Numbered from the stretch's first letter, positions 50,855 through 60,439 are shown. The stretch is 64,000 bases of DNA from CAYONZ01 sp964405465 (GCA_964405465.1 CAYONZ010000016.1:1-64000); one strand, 5' to 3'. The notes: generated by a model from the sequence alone, not told the origin. Numbers and translations are program-made.

Positions 50855-51799
50855 ATGTCGATGCAAAACCAATCTGTCTTAGAAACGCGTGCTCTTTCAA
50901 CTCAACAAATTCAATCGCTTTTCGATTTTGCTCAGCAAATGGAAGCCTCTTACGAAAAGACGAAAAACTTTCTTGGACGAGCGCAACTAGCGCCACCAAA
51001 AGTTGTCGCCAATTTATTTTTTGAACCGAGTACACGAACTCGCTTGAGTTTTGAGATGGCGACGACCCGCCTAGGCTTGAGCTGTCTTTCGATGGATTCC
51101 ATGAGTTCAACGAGTTTGACAAAAGGTGAGTCCTTTGCCGATACCATTTTGAATGTAGCGGCGATGCAGCCCGATTTGATTGTGATTCGCTATGGTGATT
51201 CGCGCGAGCTAGATGAACTCCTGCCCACACTTAATATTCCCGTCATCAGTGCTGGTACCGGCGTATTGGCGCATCCCACTCAGGCCTTGCTCGATGCGTA
51301 TACGATTTTGAAAGAACGAAAAAAGATCGCGGGAGAGCGGGTCCTGATTGTCGGAGATATTCGTCACAGTCGGGTGGCCAGATCCAATGTTGATGTGTTG
51401 ACTCGTATGGGAGCTGAGATTGGGATTTGTGGACCCCCTCTTTTTATGCCCGAGTCGCATCTGTTTCCGCACGTGAAGCGTTTCAATCGGATTGAAGATG
51501 GCATAGCTTGGGCAACGGTGTTGATGGGTTTACGAATTCAACTCGAGCGTCATGATTCAAAAGAAATTCATTCTGAAAAAGTCGTGAAAACTTTCACAGA
51601 ATATGAGATTAATCTCAGCCGCCTCAGCAAATTTATTGATGATGGAATAGTAATGCATCCTGGACCGATTAACCACGGCGTCGAGTTCGCGCCGGGAGTC
51701 CTTCAGGATCAGCGCAGCCGCGTGCTTTCTCAGGTGACCAATGGCGTGTTCATTCGGGCATCTTTGCTTGCGCACATCTTAGATCTTGCTAGAATTTAA
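50855..51799 (+). CDS. pyrB: Aspartate carbamoyltransferase catalytic chain
   Basis: A 314-residue ATCase that joins carbamoyl phosphate and aspartate in pyrimidine synthesis. The carbamoyl-phosphate site FEPSTRTRLSFEMA and the HPTQALLDAYTI motif are intact, as is GDIRHSRVARSN and MHPGPINHGVE. No regulatory pyrI is adjacent. The first ATG (50855) lies just downstream of a promoter; a second in-frame ATG at 50861 is possible. carA and carB, which make its substrate, follow. Confidence 0.96.
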   Translation: MSMQNQSVLETRALSTQQIQSLFDFAQQMEASYEKTKNFLGRAQLAPPKVVANLFFEPSTRTRLSFEMATTRLGLSCLSMDSMSSTSLTKGESFADTILNVAAMQPDLIVIRYGDSRELDELLPTLNIPVISAGTGVLAHPTQALLDAYTILKERKKIAGERVLIVGDIRHSRVARSNVDVLTRMGAEIGICGPPLFMPESHLFPHVKRFNRIEDGIAWATVLMGLRIQLERHDSKEIHSEKVVKTFTEYEINLSRLSKFIDDGIVMHPGPINHGVEFAPGVLQDQRSRVLSQVTNGVFIRASLLAHILDLARI

Positions 51800-51811
51800 G
51801 GCGATCTGGAG

Positions 51812-51833
51812 TTTTGCAAGAATGCAAAATTTT
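51812..51833 (+). terminator. AT-rich hairpin with T run between pyrB and carA
   Basis: TTTTGCA (51812-51818), loop AGAA, TGCAAAA (51823-51829), then TTTT. It is a weak intrinsic terminator or attenuator-like element 13 bases after pyrB. Confidence 0.45.
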
Positions 51834-51886
51834 AAGGTAGAAAACCGATTTTTTGAAAAAGTGTTTTGAAAAGAAAGTGAAAGTCG

Positions 51887-52981
51887 ATGCAAAGAAGAGC
51901 GTGGCAAAGTGGAGCTTATCAAAAAGGCTACCTGGTTCTTGAGACCGGAGAAACGTACGAGGGAGTTTGGCGGGGTGGCCAACCGCGTGCTGGAGAGGTT
52001 GTGTTCAATACCTCGCACTCTGGCTATGAGGAGATTGCGACAGATCCGTCGTACTATTCACAAATCATGGTTATGACCGCTCCCATGATGGGAAACTACG
52101 GAGTGAACAAAGAGTTTTGGGAATCACGTCAGCTTTGGATTGAGGGCTTCGTTGCACTCGAAGTGCAAGATTCGGTTAGAGATCAGAGTTGGCAAGAGCG
52201 CCTTGTCGCATGTGGAATTCCGATACTCACCGATCTCGACACCCGAAAAGTGGTGATGCGCCTCCGTTCATCGGGTACGCCCTGGGGAGCGTTGGTGGCG
52301 GCCGATTCGCCAGCCCAGGCACTTGAATTGGCCAAGATTTTAATTCAAGAAAAAAAGAAAATTGATGCAGATTGGGTTTATGCCGTTTCACGTTCCGCCA
52401 CTGAAGTAGTGAAAGGTCAAAAACCCGGCGGGCCGCGTGTGGCGATATTAGACTATGGTTGTAAAGAGAACACCGTTCGTGAGTTGGCGGCACGATGTTC
52501 TGAGGTTGCGCTTTTTAACAGTCGCACACCTGAGCGAGTGATTCGTGATTGGAACCCCTCGGGTATTATGCTTTCAAATGGTCCTGGTGATCCGAGTGAA
52601 GTGCAGCAGGCTGCGGCGGTTGTAAAAAGTCTTTTGGGTTGGAAACCGATTTTTGGAATTTGTATGGGTAATCAAATATTGGCAATTGCACTTGGCGCTA
52701 AGACCTACAAGCTGAAATTTGGTCACCGAGGAAGCAATCATCCAGTTAAAGATTCGCTCACGCAGAGTATTTATGTGACTTCGCAAAACCATGGCTATGC
52801 AGTCGATGCGCAAACTTTACCGTCGAACGTCAAAGTTTCGCACACCAACCTAAATGATCAAACGGTTGAAGGTATTCAGTGTGTTGAAAAAAAATGTTTC
52901 AGCGTGCAGTACCATCCCGAGAGTCACCCCGGACCAAGAGAGGCACGAATATTGTTCGACTATTTCGTTGATAGTTTATGA
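51887..52981 (+). CDS. carA: Carbamoyl-phosphate synthase small (glutaminase) subunit
   Basis: A 364-residue subunit that supplies ammonia from glutamine. The N-terminal CarA domain (GYLVLETGETYEGVWRGG, GEVVFNTSHSGYEE) and the class I amidotransferase domain with catalytic Cys in GICMGNQ and the His/Glu pair in YHPESHPGP are visible. The Shine-Dalgarno is weak. The stop overlaps the start of an unknown gene that separates carA from carB. Confidence 0.96.
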   Translation: MQRRAWQSGAYQKGYLVLETGETYEGVWRGGQPRAGEVVFNTSHSGYEEIATDPSYYSQIMVMTAPMMGNYGVNKEFWESRQLWIEGFVALEVQDSVRDQSWQERLVACGIPILTDLDTRKVVMRLRSSGTPWGALVAADSPAQALELAKILIQEKKKIDADWVYAVSRSATEVVKGQKPGGPRVAILDYGCKENTVRELAARCSEVALFNSRTPERVIRDWNPSGIMLSNGPGDPSEVQQAAAVVKSLLGWKPIFGICMGNQILAIALGAKTYKLKFGHRGSNHPVKDSLTQSIYVTSQNHGYAVDAQTLPSNVKVSHTNLNDQTVEGIQCVEKKCFSVQYHPESHPGPREARILFDYFVDSL

Positions 52982-53634
52982 TGAAGACATACGAAGACTA
53001 TATAGATCGCTTGACGGTTTTTTTTACCAGTGACCGTTTTAAAGATGATGTGACTCTCGCAAAAACGGAGTTTTTCGATGATGCGGGTATCATGGATGAA
53101 GAGAGTGCCTCCTTTGAAATGCGCATGACGCAGTTCTTGTCTTGGTACCTTTTTACCCGTGGATTAACAGGTATTGAACTCACTCCTGCGCAATATGCTT
53201 TGCAGCTTCTTGATTTTAATATTTCACCAGAAGAACGGCCACATTTCGAAAACTTGGCCAACGTTCGCCACAGTCTTTTTGAATTCCAAAAGATTCGCGG
53301 GACCGATATTAATATTCGAGACCTTTTTTCTGACAAAAAGCTGGTGATACAAGATTCTCCAATAAGTATTGGCTTTAGTCGCTCCGAAATTTTTGATGCG
53401 CGCTTGGTTCCCTTGGGCGGCGAAGACCAATACTGTTTTTTGAAGGGTTTTTGTTTTCACCCTTCTGACGCGACAAAATTCATCGTTGCGGAAGTCAAAA
53501 AAATTCGCAAGGCCGATCCCAGTACGCATGAAGCCTTAATGTTAAAGTTAATGAAAATGCGTTACAAATATGACCAATACCGACATCTCAAGCTTGAGCA
53601 TGTTTATACAAATGAGAGAAAGGTAAGATTCTAG
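52978..53634 (+). CDS. Unknown protein encoded between carA and carB
   Basis: A 218-residue, probably cytosolic protein (starting at ATG 52978 or 52981) with no signal peptide, membrane helix or motif that I recognise. It is acidic in the first third and basic at the end. It overlaps the carA stop by 4 bases and its own stop overlaps the carB GTG, so all three are translationally coupled. Continuous coupling in a core pathway operon suggests a function tied to carbamoyl phosphate or pyrimidine synthesis (inference). Confidence 0.75.
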   Translation: MMKTYEDYIDRLTVFFTSDRFKDDVTLAKTEFFDDAGIMDEESASFEMRMTQFLSWYLFTRGLTGIELTPAQYALQLLDFNISPEERPHFENLANVRHSLFEFQKIRGTDINIRDLFSDKKLVIQDSPISIGFSRSEIFDARLVPLGGEDQYCFLKGFCFHPSDATKFIVAEVKKIRKADPSTHEALMLKLMKMRYKYDQYRHLKLEHVYTNERKVRF

Positions 53635-56600
53635 TGCCAAGAATTCAGAACTTAAAAAAAGTCTTGATCCTCGGAAGCGGACCGATTGTCATTGGTCAAG
53701 CTTGTGAATTTGATTACTCCGGAACTCAAGCCTGTAAAGCCTTGATGGCAGAGGGTCTTGAGGTGGTGTTGGTGAACTCAAACCCAGCTACCATCATGAC
53801 CGATCCTGATCTTGCATCGAAGGTTTACATCGAACCATTAACGGTTCCATTTGTTGAAAAGATTCTCGAAAAAGAACGGCCTGATGCTGTGATCCCCACA
53901 CTTGGTGGGCAGACCGCTTTGAACTTGGCTCTTGAACTTGAAGAGGCCGGCATTCTAAAAAAATTAGGTGTCCGCCTTTTGGGAGCCACTCCCGAAGTGA
54001 TTCGCGCAGCTGAAGATCGCGAAAAATTTCGCGAAGTCTTAGACTCTGTCGGCGCAAGGGCTCCTCGAAGTATCATGGTTCGAACCTATGAACAGGGAAT
54101 TGCTGCAGGCAAAGACTTAGGCTTTCCGATTATTTTAAGACCCAATTACACACTTGGTGGCGGCGGCGGTGGCATTGCATTCTCGATGGAAGAATACGAA
54201 CGGATGATTGCCAACGGCCTTAAAGAGAGCCCGACGAGCGAAGTCTTGGTTGAAGAAAGTATCTTGGGGTGGAAAGAGTTCGAGCTTGAGGTGATGCGAG
54301 ATAAAGCTGGAACTTTTGTAATTATTTGTAGCATTGAAAATCTTGATCCTTGTGGAGTGCATACAGGCGACAGCATTACAGTGGCACCACAACAAACGCT
54401 TTCAGATCGTGAATATCAAGACATGCGTGATGAAGCACGAAAGATTGTCAACGCCGTGGGCTTAGAGACGGGTGGAGCCAATGTGCAATTTGCGGTGCAC
54501 CCCAAAACAGGTGAACGTGTGGTGATTGAAATGAATCCTCGCGTGAGTCGGTCATCTGCGCTGGCGAGCAAGGCCACAGGATTTCCGATTGCAAAGATCG
54601 CAGCTCTGTTGGCCATCGGCTATGAACTTGAAGAAATCCGCAATGACATCACCAAGACGACGCCATCGTGTTACGAGCCGGCGTTAGATTATGTAGTGAC
54701 AAAAATACCGCGGTTCGCGTTTGAAAAATTTCCGGGTTCTGAAGACTATCTCACAACTCAAATGAAAAGTGTTGGCGAGGTAATGGGTATTGGCAGAACA
54801 TTTAAGGAGTCCTTTCAAAAAGCTTTAGCGTCGATGGAGAACCGTGAGGAAGGTTTAGCCGAAGTCACCTTGAATGAAAAATTTTTGGGAAATCCAAATT
54901 CAAAACGTGTCTATCATTTGGCACAGGCCTTTCGTGATGGATACACGATTGATGAAGTTTATGAATTGACACAAATTACCCCATGGTTTTTAGAGCAAAT
55001 TAAACAGATTGTTGATTTTGAAAAAGAGGTTCGTGTTGCTTCTCATCTAGATCAAGGATTGCTCACGGCTGCTAAAAGACTTGGTTTCACTGACCAAGCC
55101 TTGGCGCGTCTTCGAAAAACAACAGCAAAAGAAGTTCGCGATCTTCGTTGGTCGCTGAACCTGCATCCAGCCTATCTCCAAGTTGATACATGCGCTGGTG
55201 AGTTTGCTTCCGAGACTCCCTATTTGTATTCAACCTATTGGTCTGAACAGGTGTCGCAAAGGGCCGTATCTCGCAAGAAAGTCGCAATACTAGGAAGTGG
55301 TCCCAATCGAATTGGTCAAGGTATTGAGTTCGATTATGGTTGTGTGCGAGGAGTAAAGAGGTTTCAAAAAGAGGGTTCACACGTTGTGATGATCAACTCG
55401 AACCCAGAGACAGTGTCGACGGACTACGATACGTCTGACGAACTATATTTTGAACCTCTCACTGAAGAATCGGTTCTTGAAATTCTTCGCTATGTGAAAC
55501 CTTTCGGATTTGTAGGTCAGTTGGGTGGGCAAACTCCGATCAATTTGGCGTCAAAGTTAGTCAGGGAGGGTTTTCACCTTTTGGGTTCAACGCTTGAATC
55601 GATTGATTTGGCTGAAGACCGAGGCCGATTTTCTAAAGTTTGTCGTGAACTTGAGTTTCGAATTCCGGAGTCGGGAATGGCCGGTTCGCTTCAAGAAGCG
55701 TTAGCGATTGCCCAACGAGTGGGATATCCGCTGATCTGTCGCCCTAGCTATGTCTTGGGTGGGCGTCGTATGGAGGTCGTGGAAACAGAGTCAGAATTGT
55801 ATAGTTATTTTGATCGGCATGGATCTTATATCCACAAAGATGCTCCATGTCTTATGGATCAATTCTTGGATGGAGCACTTGAAGTTGATGTCGATTTGGT
55901 CCGCGGAGTTGATTGGTGTGTTGTGGGTGGAATTGTTGAGCATTTAGAAGCTGCTGGCGTTCACTCTGGCGATTCCATGGGTGTTTTGCCTCCGCAAAGG
56001 CTCGACGCTGAATCGGTAAGGCGAATCGAAGACTTGAGTATTCGACTTGCCAATCGCATTGAGACCATTGGGCATTTGAATTTGCAATTGGCCATTTTTG
56101 AAGACCAAGTTTTTATGCTTGAAGCAAATCCCAGAAGCAGTCGATCAGTTCCATTTGTGGCCAAGGCCACAAGAATTCCGTTGGTTGATTTGGGTGTATT
56201 TGCGATGTTGGGTTATACCAAAGAGCGGGTTAAGCCTGAGCAATATCGATGGAAAGAAGCTCCGTTGGTCAGTGTGAAGGGTGTTGTTTTTCCGTTTAAA
56301 AAATTTCCCGAGGCCGATTCAATTTTAGGACCCGAAATGAAATCGACCGGCGAAAGCATGGGGCGGGGCCGTGATTATTCTGAAGCTCTATTGAAAGCTT
56401 CAATTGCGAGCAAAATTCATATTCCAAAGAGTGGTGAGGTATTCTTGTCGCTCAGAGATCGGGATAAATCATTTTTGGTTCCCCTGGCTAAGACTCTGGT
56501 GGGAATGGGTTATCAATTGACGGCCACTTCAGGGACAGCCAAGACTTTGTTTGATGCGGGAGTCGATTGTGTTCCGGTCAGAAAAGTTCACGAAGGTCGA

Positions 56601-56822
56601 CCAAACTGCGTCGATCGCATTCGTACAGGAAAAGTTGCCTTGGTGATTAATACCACTTCGGGGCGTGAAGCTACTGAAGCGAGTTTTAATATTCGAAGAA
56701 GCTGTATCGATTACTCGATTCCGTGTATCACCGAAATTCATGCCGCCAAGGCGTTGTTAGAGGCGATAAATAATCAAAAATCGAAAGAGTTTAATGTTTC
56801 GGCCCTAGAAAAAATGATCTAG
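53634..56822 (+). CDS. carB: Carbamoyl-phosphate synthase large subunit
   Basis: A 1062-residue protein with two homologous halves. Each has a pre-ATP-grasp motif (LGSGPIVIGQACEFDYSG and LGSGPNRIGQGIEFDYG), an ATP-grasp domain, and an EANPR/EMNPR metal-binding motif. The oligomerisation domain lies between, and an MGS-like allosteric domain (SLRDRDKSFLVPLAKTL ... SGTAKTL) forms the C-terminus. GTG start overlapping the previous stop. Length is near the family norm of about 1070. Confidence 0.97.
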   Translation: MPRIQNLKKVLILGSGPIVIGQACEFDYSGTQACKALMAEGLEVVLVNSNPATIMTDPDLASKVYIEPLTVPFVEKILEKERPDAVIPTLGGQTALNLALELEEAGILKKLGVRLLGATPEVIRAAEDREKFREVLDSVGARAPRSIMVRTYEQGIAAGKDLGFPIILRPNYTLGGGGGGIAFSMEEYERMIANGLKESPTSEVLVEESILGWKEFELEVMRDKAGTFVIICSIENLDPCGVHTGDSITVAPQQTLSDREYQDMRDEARKIVNAVGLETGGANVQFAVHPKTGERVVIEMNPRVSRSSALASKATGFPIAKIAALLAIGYELEEIRNDITKTTPSCYEPALDYVVTKIPRFAFEKFPGSEDYLTTQMKSVGEVMGIGRTFKESFQKALASMENREEGLAEVTLNEKFLGNPNSKRVYHLAQAFRDGYTIDEVYELTQITPWFLEQIKQIVDFEKEVRVASHLDQGLLTAAKRLGFTDQALARLRKTTAKEVRDLRWSLNLHPAYLQVDTCAGEFASETPYLYSTYWSEQVSQRAVSRKKVAILGSGPNRIGQGIEFDYGCVRGVKRFQKEGSHVVMINSNPETVSTDYDTSDELYFEPLTEESVLEILRYVKPFGFVGQLGGQTPINLASKLVREGFHLLGSTLESIDLAEDRGRFSKVCRELEFRIPESGMAGSLQEALAIAQRVGYPLICRPSYVLGGRRMEVVETESELYSYFDRHGSYIHKDAPCLMDQFLDGALEVDVDLVRGVDWCVVGGIVEHLEAAGVHSGDSMGVLPPQRLDAESVRRIEDLSIRLANRIETIGHLNLQLAIFEDQVFMLEANPRSSRSVPFVAKATRIPLVDLGVFAMLGYTKERVKPEQYRWKEAPLVSVKGVVFPFKKFPEADSILGPEMKSTGESMGRGRDYSEALLKASIASKIHIPKSGEVFLSLRDRDKSFLVPLAKTLVGMGYQLTATSGTAKTLFDAGVDCVPVRKVHEGRPNCVDRIRTGKVALVINTTSGREATEASFNIRRSCIDYSIPCITEIHAAKALLEAINNQKSKEFNVSALEKMI

Positions 56823-56830
56823 AATAATTT

Positions 56831-56862
56831 GATCTCATATCACATGGTTGTGATGTGAGATC
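56831..56862. terminator. Long hairpin between carB and the PhnD-like gene
   Basis: GATCTCATATCACA (56831-56844) and TGTGATGTGAGATC (56849-56862) pair over 14 positions with one wobble and a TGGT loop. The following TTGATCAAATTTT is T-rich but not a pure T run. It probably terminates carB transcription. Confidence 0.55.
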
Positions 56863-56885
56863 TTGATCAAATTTTAGGGGTGACT

Positions 56886-57794
56886 ATGGGTCGATGGATT
56901 TTGCCTTTAGCTCTTTTTCTTGTGGCGTTTCACTTCACATCATTGGTGGCGGTTGCAGAAGAACGTCCGTCTGAAATTACCATTGGATTTGTACCTGGAG
57001 ACAACCCTGAATCAATAAAAGAAAATGCGGTTGAGTTTGCAAGTCTTTTGCAAACCAAGCTTGGATTGCCGGTGAACGTATTTATTCCTAAAGACTACGT
57101 TGGCCTGGTCGAGGCTATGAAAAATAAAAAAATCGACTTCGCTTTTTTTTCAGCGTTGACCTTTGTTTTTGCTGAGCAACAGTCGGGTGCCAAAGTGCTT
57201 TTAAAGCGGGTTTGGGAATCTTCATTTTACTACTCCACTATTTTGGTTCCTTTTGACAGCAAGTTTAAGTCAATATCTGATCTTCGGCAAAAACGGTTTG
57301 CTTTTGTCGATGAGAAATCAACTTCGGGGTATCTGTATCCGCAGGTCTATTTTAAAAATAACAAAATAAACGCCAAAGAGTATTTTTCGAAGCTCGTTTT
57401 TTCAGGGCATCATTTGGGTTCATCAGAGCTTCTCGCCAAGGGTGAGGTCGATGCGATCGCTGTCTATTCAAGTGATGCAAAGGCTCAGCAAAATGCTTTT
57501 GTTAAAAATCTTAAAAATATCAGATCACAGGATATCAAGGTTAAAAAAGTAAGAAGCATTTGGATTAGTGGTCCAATTCCCAGCGATCCATTTTGTGTGC
57601 GTCCAGATTTTTACGAACGTTTTCCACAGCTCTCGGACAAAACCATGGTTTCGATTTTGGAACTTCAAGAAGACAAAGAAGTGGGTGCTAGATTTAAAAA
57701 AGCTTTGGGAGCTGAACAAATGACCTGGGCGACCTCCCAGCAGTATGATCCTGTGCGAGAGATGGTTAAGGCCCTAGATATTCAATTGAAGTGA
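56886..57794 (+). CDS. PhnD-like periplasmic binding protein at the pilG position
   Basis: A 302-residue exported protein (signal peptide about 1-24) of the PhnD/SsuA2 substrate-binding type: ITIGFVPGDNPESI, VFIPKDYVGLVEAMKNKKIDFAFFSALTFV, KSTSGYLYPQ, GEVDAIAVYSSDA, and WISGPIPSDPFCVRP. Such proteins normally feed import ABC systems for phosphonate or similar anions, yet the next two genes encode an ABC-2-type transporter of the pilus cluster kind. In Myxococcus this position is held by pilG. The ATG at 56886 has AGGGG 5 bases upstream. Confidence 0.75.
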   Translation: MGRWILPLALFLVAFHFTSLVAVAEERPSEITIGFVPGDNPESIKENAVEFASLLQTKLGLPVNVFIPKDYVGLVEAMKNKKIDFAFFSALTFVFAEQQSGAKVLLKRVWESSFYYSTILVPFDSKFKSISDLRQKRFAFVDEKSTSGYLYPQVYFKNNKINAKEYFSKLVFSGHHLGSSELLAKGEVDAIAVYSSDAKAQQNAFVKNLKNIRSQDIKVKKVRSIWISGPIPSDPFCVRPDFYERFPQLSDKTMVSILELQEDKEVGARFKKALGAEQMTWATSQQYDPVREMVKALDIQLK

Positions 57795-57802
57795 GGTGGC
57801 AA

Positions 57803-58693
57803 ATGAATCACCATGTTCTAACTGTTGAGAATTTGCAAAAAACTTATAAAAAGACACTTATGTCCCCGGCTGTTTATGCGCTTAAGGGTGTCAATTTTCA
57901 TATTGAAGCCGGCAAAATCACTGGATTTCTCGGAGCAAATGGCGCAGGAAAAACCACAACGATCAAGTGCCTACTCGGTCTGGCTTTTCCTGATAGTGGT
58001 ACCATAAGCTATTTTGGTGATCACATGTTGAGTGCTGAGGTGAAGGCTCGTATTGGATTTTTACCTGAGCGCCCTTACTTTTATGAGTATCTTACGGGTG
58101 CTGAGTTTCTTCGTTTCTATGCTGAGTTGTCACAAAATGTTTCGGCTTCCGACATGCGGGAGCGAATCAATAAGTTACTTAAACGTGTTGGTCTTGAGCA
58201 CGCAAAAGATCGACCGCTTCGTGGCTATTCAAAGGGCATGCTGCAACGGGTGGGAATTGCGCAAGCACTTGTTCATCATCCTGATTTGGTTATTTTGGAC
58301 GAACCGATGACGGGCCTTGATCCTGATGGTCGGCTTGAGGTGTGCCAAATAATTGAAGAGACAGCAAAAGAAGGAACCGCGATTTTTTTTAGCAGTCACT
58401 TGCTTCCAGATGCCGAAAAACTCTGCGACAATTTGGTGATCCTCAAAAAAGGCGAGCTCATTTACCAAGGCTCAACACAAGCACTTTTAGATAAAGCCTT
58501 GTCAGGGTATCGTATTCAAGCTTTTCAAAAAGGAAGAATGCATGAAGTTCTTTGTGCCTCCTTGGCTGAGACGCAAACTCAGGTTGATCGGCTTCGCAGC
58601 GAGGGAAGCGAGATTCATCAGATTTTGGCGGAGCGCTTAACTCTGGAACAGGCCTTCGTTAAAATGGCCTTTGATAAGGAGGTTGTCCTATGA
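57803..58693 (+). CDS. pilH: ABC transporter ATPase, PilH-like
   Basis: A 296-residue ABC-2-class ATPase: Walker A GANGAGKTT, Q-loop LPERPYFYEYL, signature RGYSKGMLQRVGIAQAL, Walker B LVILDEPMTGLDPDG, H-loop SSHLL. It pairs with the permease gene, which overlaps it by 4 bases, and sits directly before pilD and pilMNOPQ as pilH does in Myxococcus, where it is needed for type IV pili. Start at 57803, with GAGGTGG upstream. Confidence 0.8.
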   Translation: MNHHVLTVENLQKTYKKTLMSPAVYALKGVNFHIEAGKITGFLGANGAGKTTTIKCLLGLAFPDSGTISYFGDHMLSAEVKARIGFLPERPYFYEYLTGAEFLRFYAELSQNVSASDMRERINKLLKRVGLEHAKDRPLRGYSKGMLQRVGIAQALVHHPDLVILDEPMTGLDPDGRLEVCQIIEETAKEGTAIFFSSHLLPDAEKLCDNLVILKKGELIYQGSTQALLDKALSGYRIQAFQKGRMHEVLCASLAETQTQVDRLRSEGSEIHQILAERLTLEQAFVKMAFDKEVVL

Positions 58694-59457
58694 GGTCGGT
58701 ATGGATAATCGCACGCAACACCTATCGTGAAATCATTCGCGATAGAATATTGTTTGGAATCATTATTTTTGCATTTTTCTTGATAGGCATCAGCGTTGTT
58801 TTAGGTGAGCTGAGTTTTTCAGAGCAAGCTCGGATCTCAGCGAATTTCGGTTTTTCTGGTATTCAAATCGGGACTTCGATTTTAGCCGTTTTCGTTGGCA
58901 GTTCATTGGTGGCTAGGGAAATAGAAAAACAAACGATTCTCACCTTGCTCGCACGCCCGATTTCACGAACTCAATTTCTTGTGGGAAAATTTTTAGGTTT
59001 GTCGATGGTCATGTGGACTGTTGTTTGTGGCTTGTCCTTGGTGCTACTTGCGGTGGTTTCATTTTTGAAGTTGGACTTGTCGTTCGCGTTTGTCATAGCC
59101 CTTTGGGGAATCATGCTCGAGGCAATGGTGCTTTTGTCGTTAGCTTTGTTTTTCGGTTCTTTTGCTCGACCGGTGATGACCGTCATTTTTACTGGTTCTT
59201 TTTTTCTTTTAGGGCATTGGGTTAGCTCGCTAGGTTACTTTATTGAGAAAAGCAAATCCGAGTCGTTCAAAATATTGGGAACGGTCATTTCATATGTCGT
59301 TCCAAATCTCGAGACCTTCAACTGGCGTGCGGCTCCAATTTACCAGCTTGAAATTTCGGGTTTCGAGATTTTGCGGGCGACGGGGTATGCCCTAGGTTGG
59401 GGCTTGTTTTTGATGATTCTTACAAGTGTTATTTTCAATAAGAAGGACTTCATCTAG
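58690..59457 (+). CDS. pilI: ABC-2 type permease, PilI-like
   Basis: A 255-residue membrane protein with about six transmembrane helices (roughly 18-38, 60-75, 100-125, 130-155, 160-185, 230-250), of the NosY/GldF type of ABC-2 permease. The LLARPISRTQFLVGKFLG segment between helices 2 and 3 is typical. It overlaps both the ATPase gene and pilD and takes the pilI position. The transported substrate is unknown. Confidence 0.78.
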   Translation: MRSVWIIARNTYREIIRDRILFGIIIFAFFLIGISVVLGELSFSEQARISANFGFSGIQIGTSILAVFVGSSLVAREIEKQTILTLLARPISRTQFLVGKFLGLSMVMWTVVCGLSLVLLAVVSFLKLDLSFAFVIALWGIMLEAMVLLSLALFFGSFARPVMTVIFTGSFFLLGHWVSSLGYFIEKSKSESFKILGTVISYVVPNLETFNWRAAPIYQLEISGFEILRATGYALGWGLFLMILTSVIFNKKDFI

Positions 59458-60269
59458 TGGACATTGTTTTACCTCAAAATTTTCTTGTGGCGCTTTGCTT
59501 TTTGCTGGGTGGTATTCTTGGCAGTTTTGCAAATGTGGTCATTGTTCGCTTTGATGCTGAACGCGGTTGGGACAATGTGACCTTTCCTCCGAGTCATTGT
59601 CAGAACTGTAAAACTCAAGTGAGTTGGTTTCACAATATTCCAATTTTTTCTTGGTTTATATTACGTGGCAAATGTCCTCACTGTGGCACCCGCTTTTCGT
59701 TGCGCTATTCCCTAGTTGAGCTTCTAACAGCTGTGCTCTTTGCACTTTTGGCCTACAAGTTTGGTTACAGTTGGCGCCTAGTTGAATTGTGCTATTTTGC
59801 GTTCGCCTTAGTAATTTGCAGTTTTATTGATCTCGATACGATGCTGCTACCCGATGTCTTCACGCTCTCAGGGGTTGCCATTGGATTGCTTGGTGCCATG
59901 CTCATTCCAGAGCGCAGTTTTTGGGATGCATTTTTTGGAGCCTTAGTCGGTGGTGGATTTCTTTATGCGGTCGCAGTTCTTTACCAACTTGTTCGAAAAC
60001 AGGAGGGAATGGGCGGAGGCGATATCAAGCTTTTAGCGTGGATCGGCGCCGTGCTTGGGTGGCAGTCGATTCCAATAGTTATTCTCTTTGCCTCGGTTCT
60101 CGGAATGCTTGCGGGATTTTGGCAGGCCTTTCGTACCAAAGGTGGATTGCAGCAGCCAATCCCATTTGGCCCACATCTGGCACTGGCAGCAATTATGTAT
60201 GTTCTTTTAGATCTTCAGTTTCTTGCGCAAATCTATTTGCGTTTGCATGGACTTGAGGATCTTCCGTAG
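59457..60269 (+). CDS. pilD: Prepilin peptidase / N-methyltransferase
   Basis: A 270-residue polytopic membrane enzyme that cleaves prepilin leaders and methylates the new N-terminus. The zinc-binding cysteines are C48, C51, C73 and C76 (CQNC and CPHC). The two catalytic aspartates lie in FIDLDTMLLPD and GMGGGDIK (GxGD type). GTG start overlapping the pilI stop. It is placed with ABC genes and pilMNOPQ in the order known from Myxococcus. Confidence 0.94.
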   Translation: MDIVLPQNFLVALCFLLGGILGSFANVVIVRFDAERGWDNVTFPPSHCQNCKTQVSWFHNIPIFSWFILRGKCPHCGTRFSLRYSLVELLTAVLFALLAYKFGYSWRLVELCYFAFALVICSFIDLDTMLLPDVFTLSGVAIGLLGAMLIPERSFWDAFFGALVGGGFLYAVAVLYQLVRKQEGMGGGDIKLLAWIGAVLGWQSIPIVILFASVLGMLAGFWQAFRTKGGLQQPIPFGPHLALAAIMYVLLDLQFLAQIYLRLHGLEDLP

Positions 60270-60410
60270 AGGAAATACTATTTTCGCGCGTTCCTAAAAA
60301 AATCTTTCGCGTAGTACTTTGGGCTAGTGGTCGAGTGGAGTTCCACTGCGAATTTTCTCGGCGAAGTTGGCCAGTGAAGTTCTGCTGTCTAGACCTGTAC
60401 CGCCACAAAT

Positions 60411-60439
60411 TTGACAAGCAGTCGACACTCCGGTCTAAT
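60411..60439 (+). promoter_or_regulatory. Sigma-70-type promoter of the pilM operon
   Basis: TTGACA (60411-60416, perfect -35), a 17-base spacer, and TCTAAT (60434-60439). The predicted start is near 60446, giving a leader of about 40 bases before pilM. The Shine-Dalgarno AAAGG lies 10 bases before the ATG. The 215-base gap between pilD and pilM contains no gene. Confidence 0.65.

Noticed and set aside
56831..56870. CRP or FNR binding site before the PhnD-like gene
   Set aside because: The half-sites TCACA and TGTGA are in inverse order to a CRP site and belong to a long perfect hairpin, better explained as a terminator.
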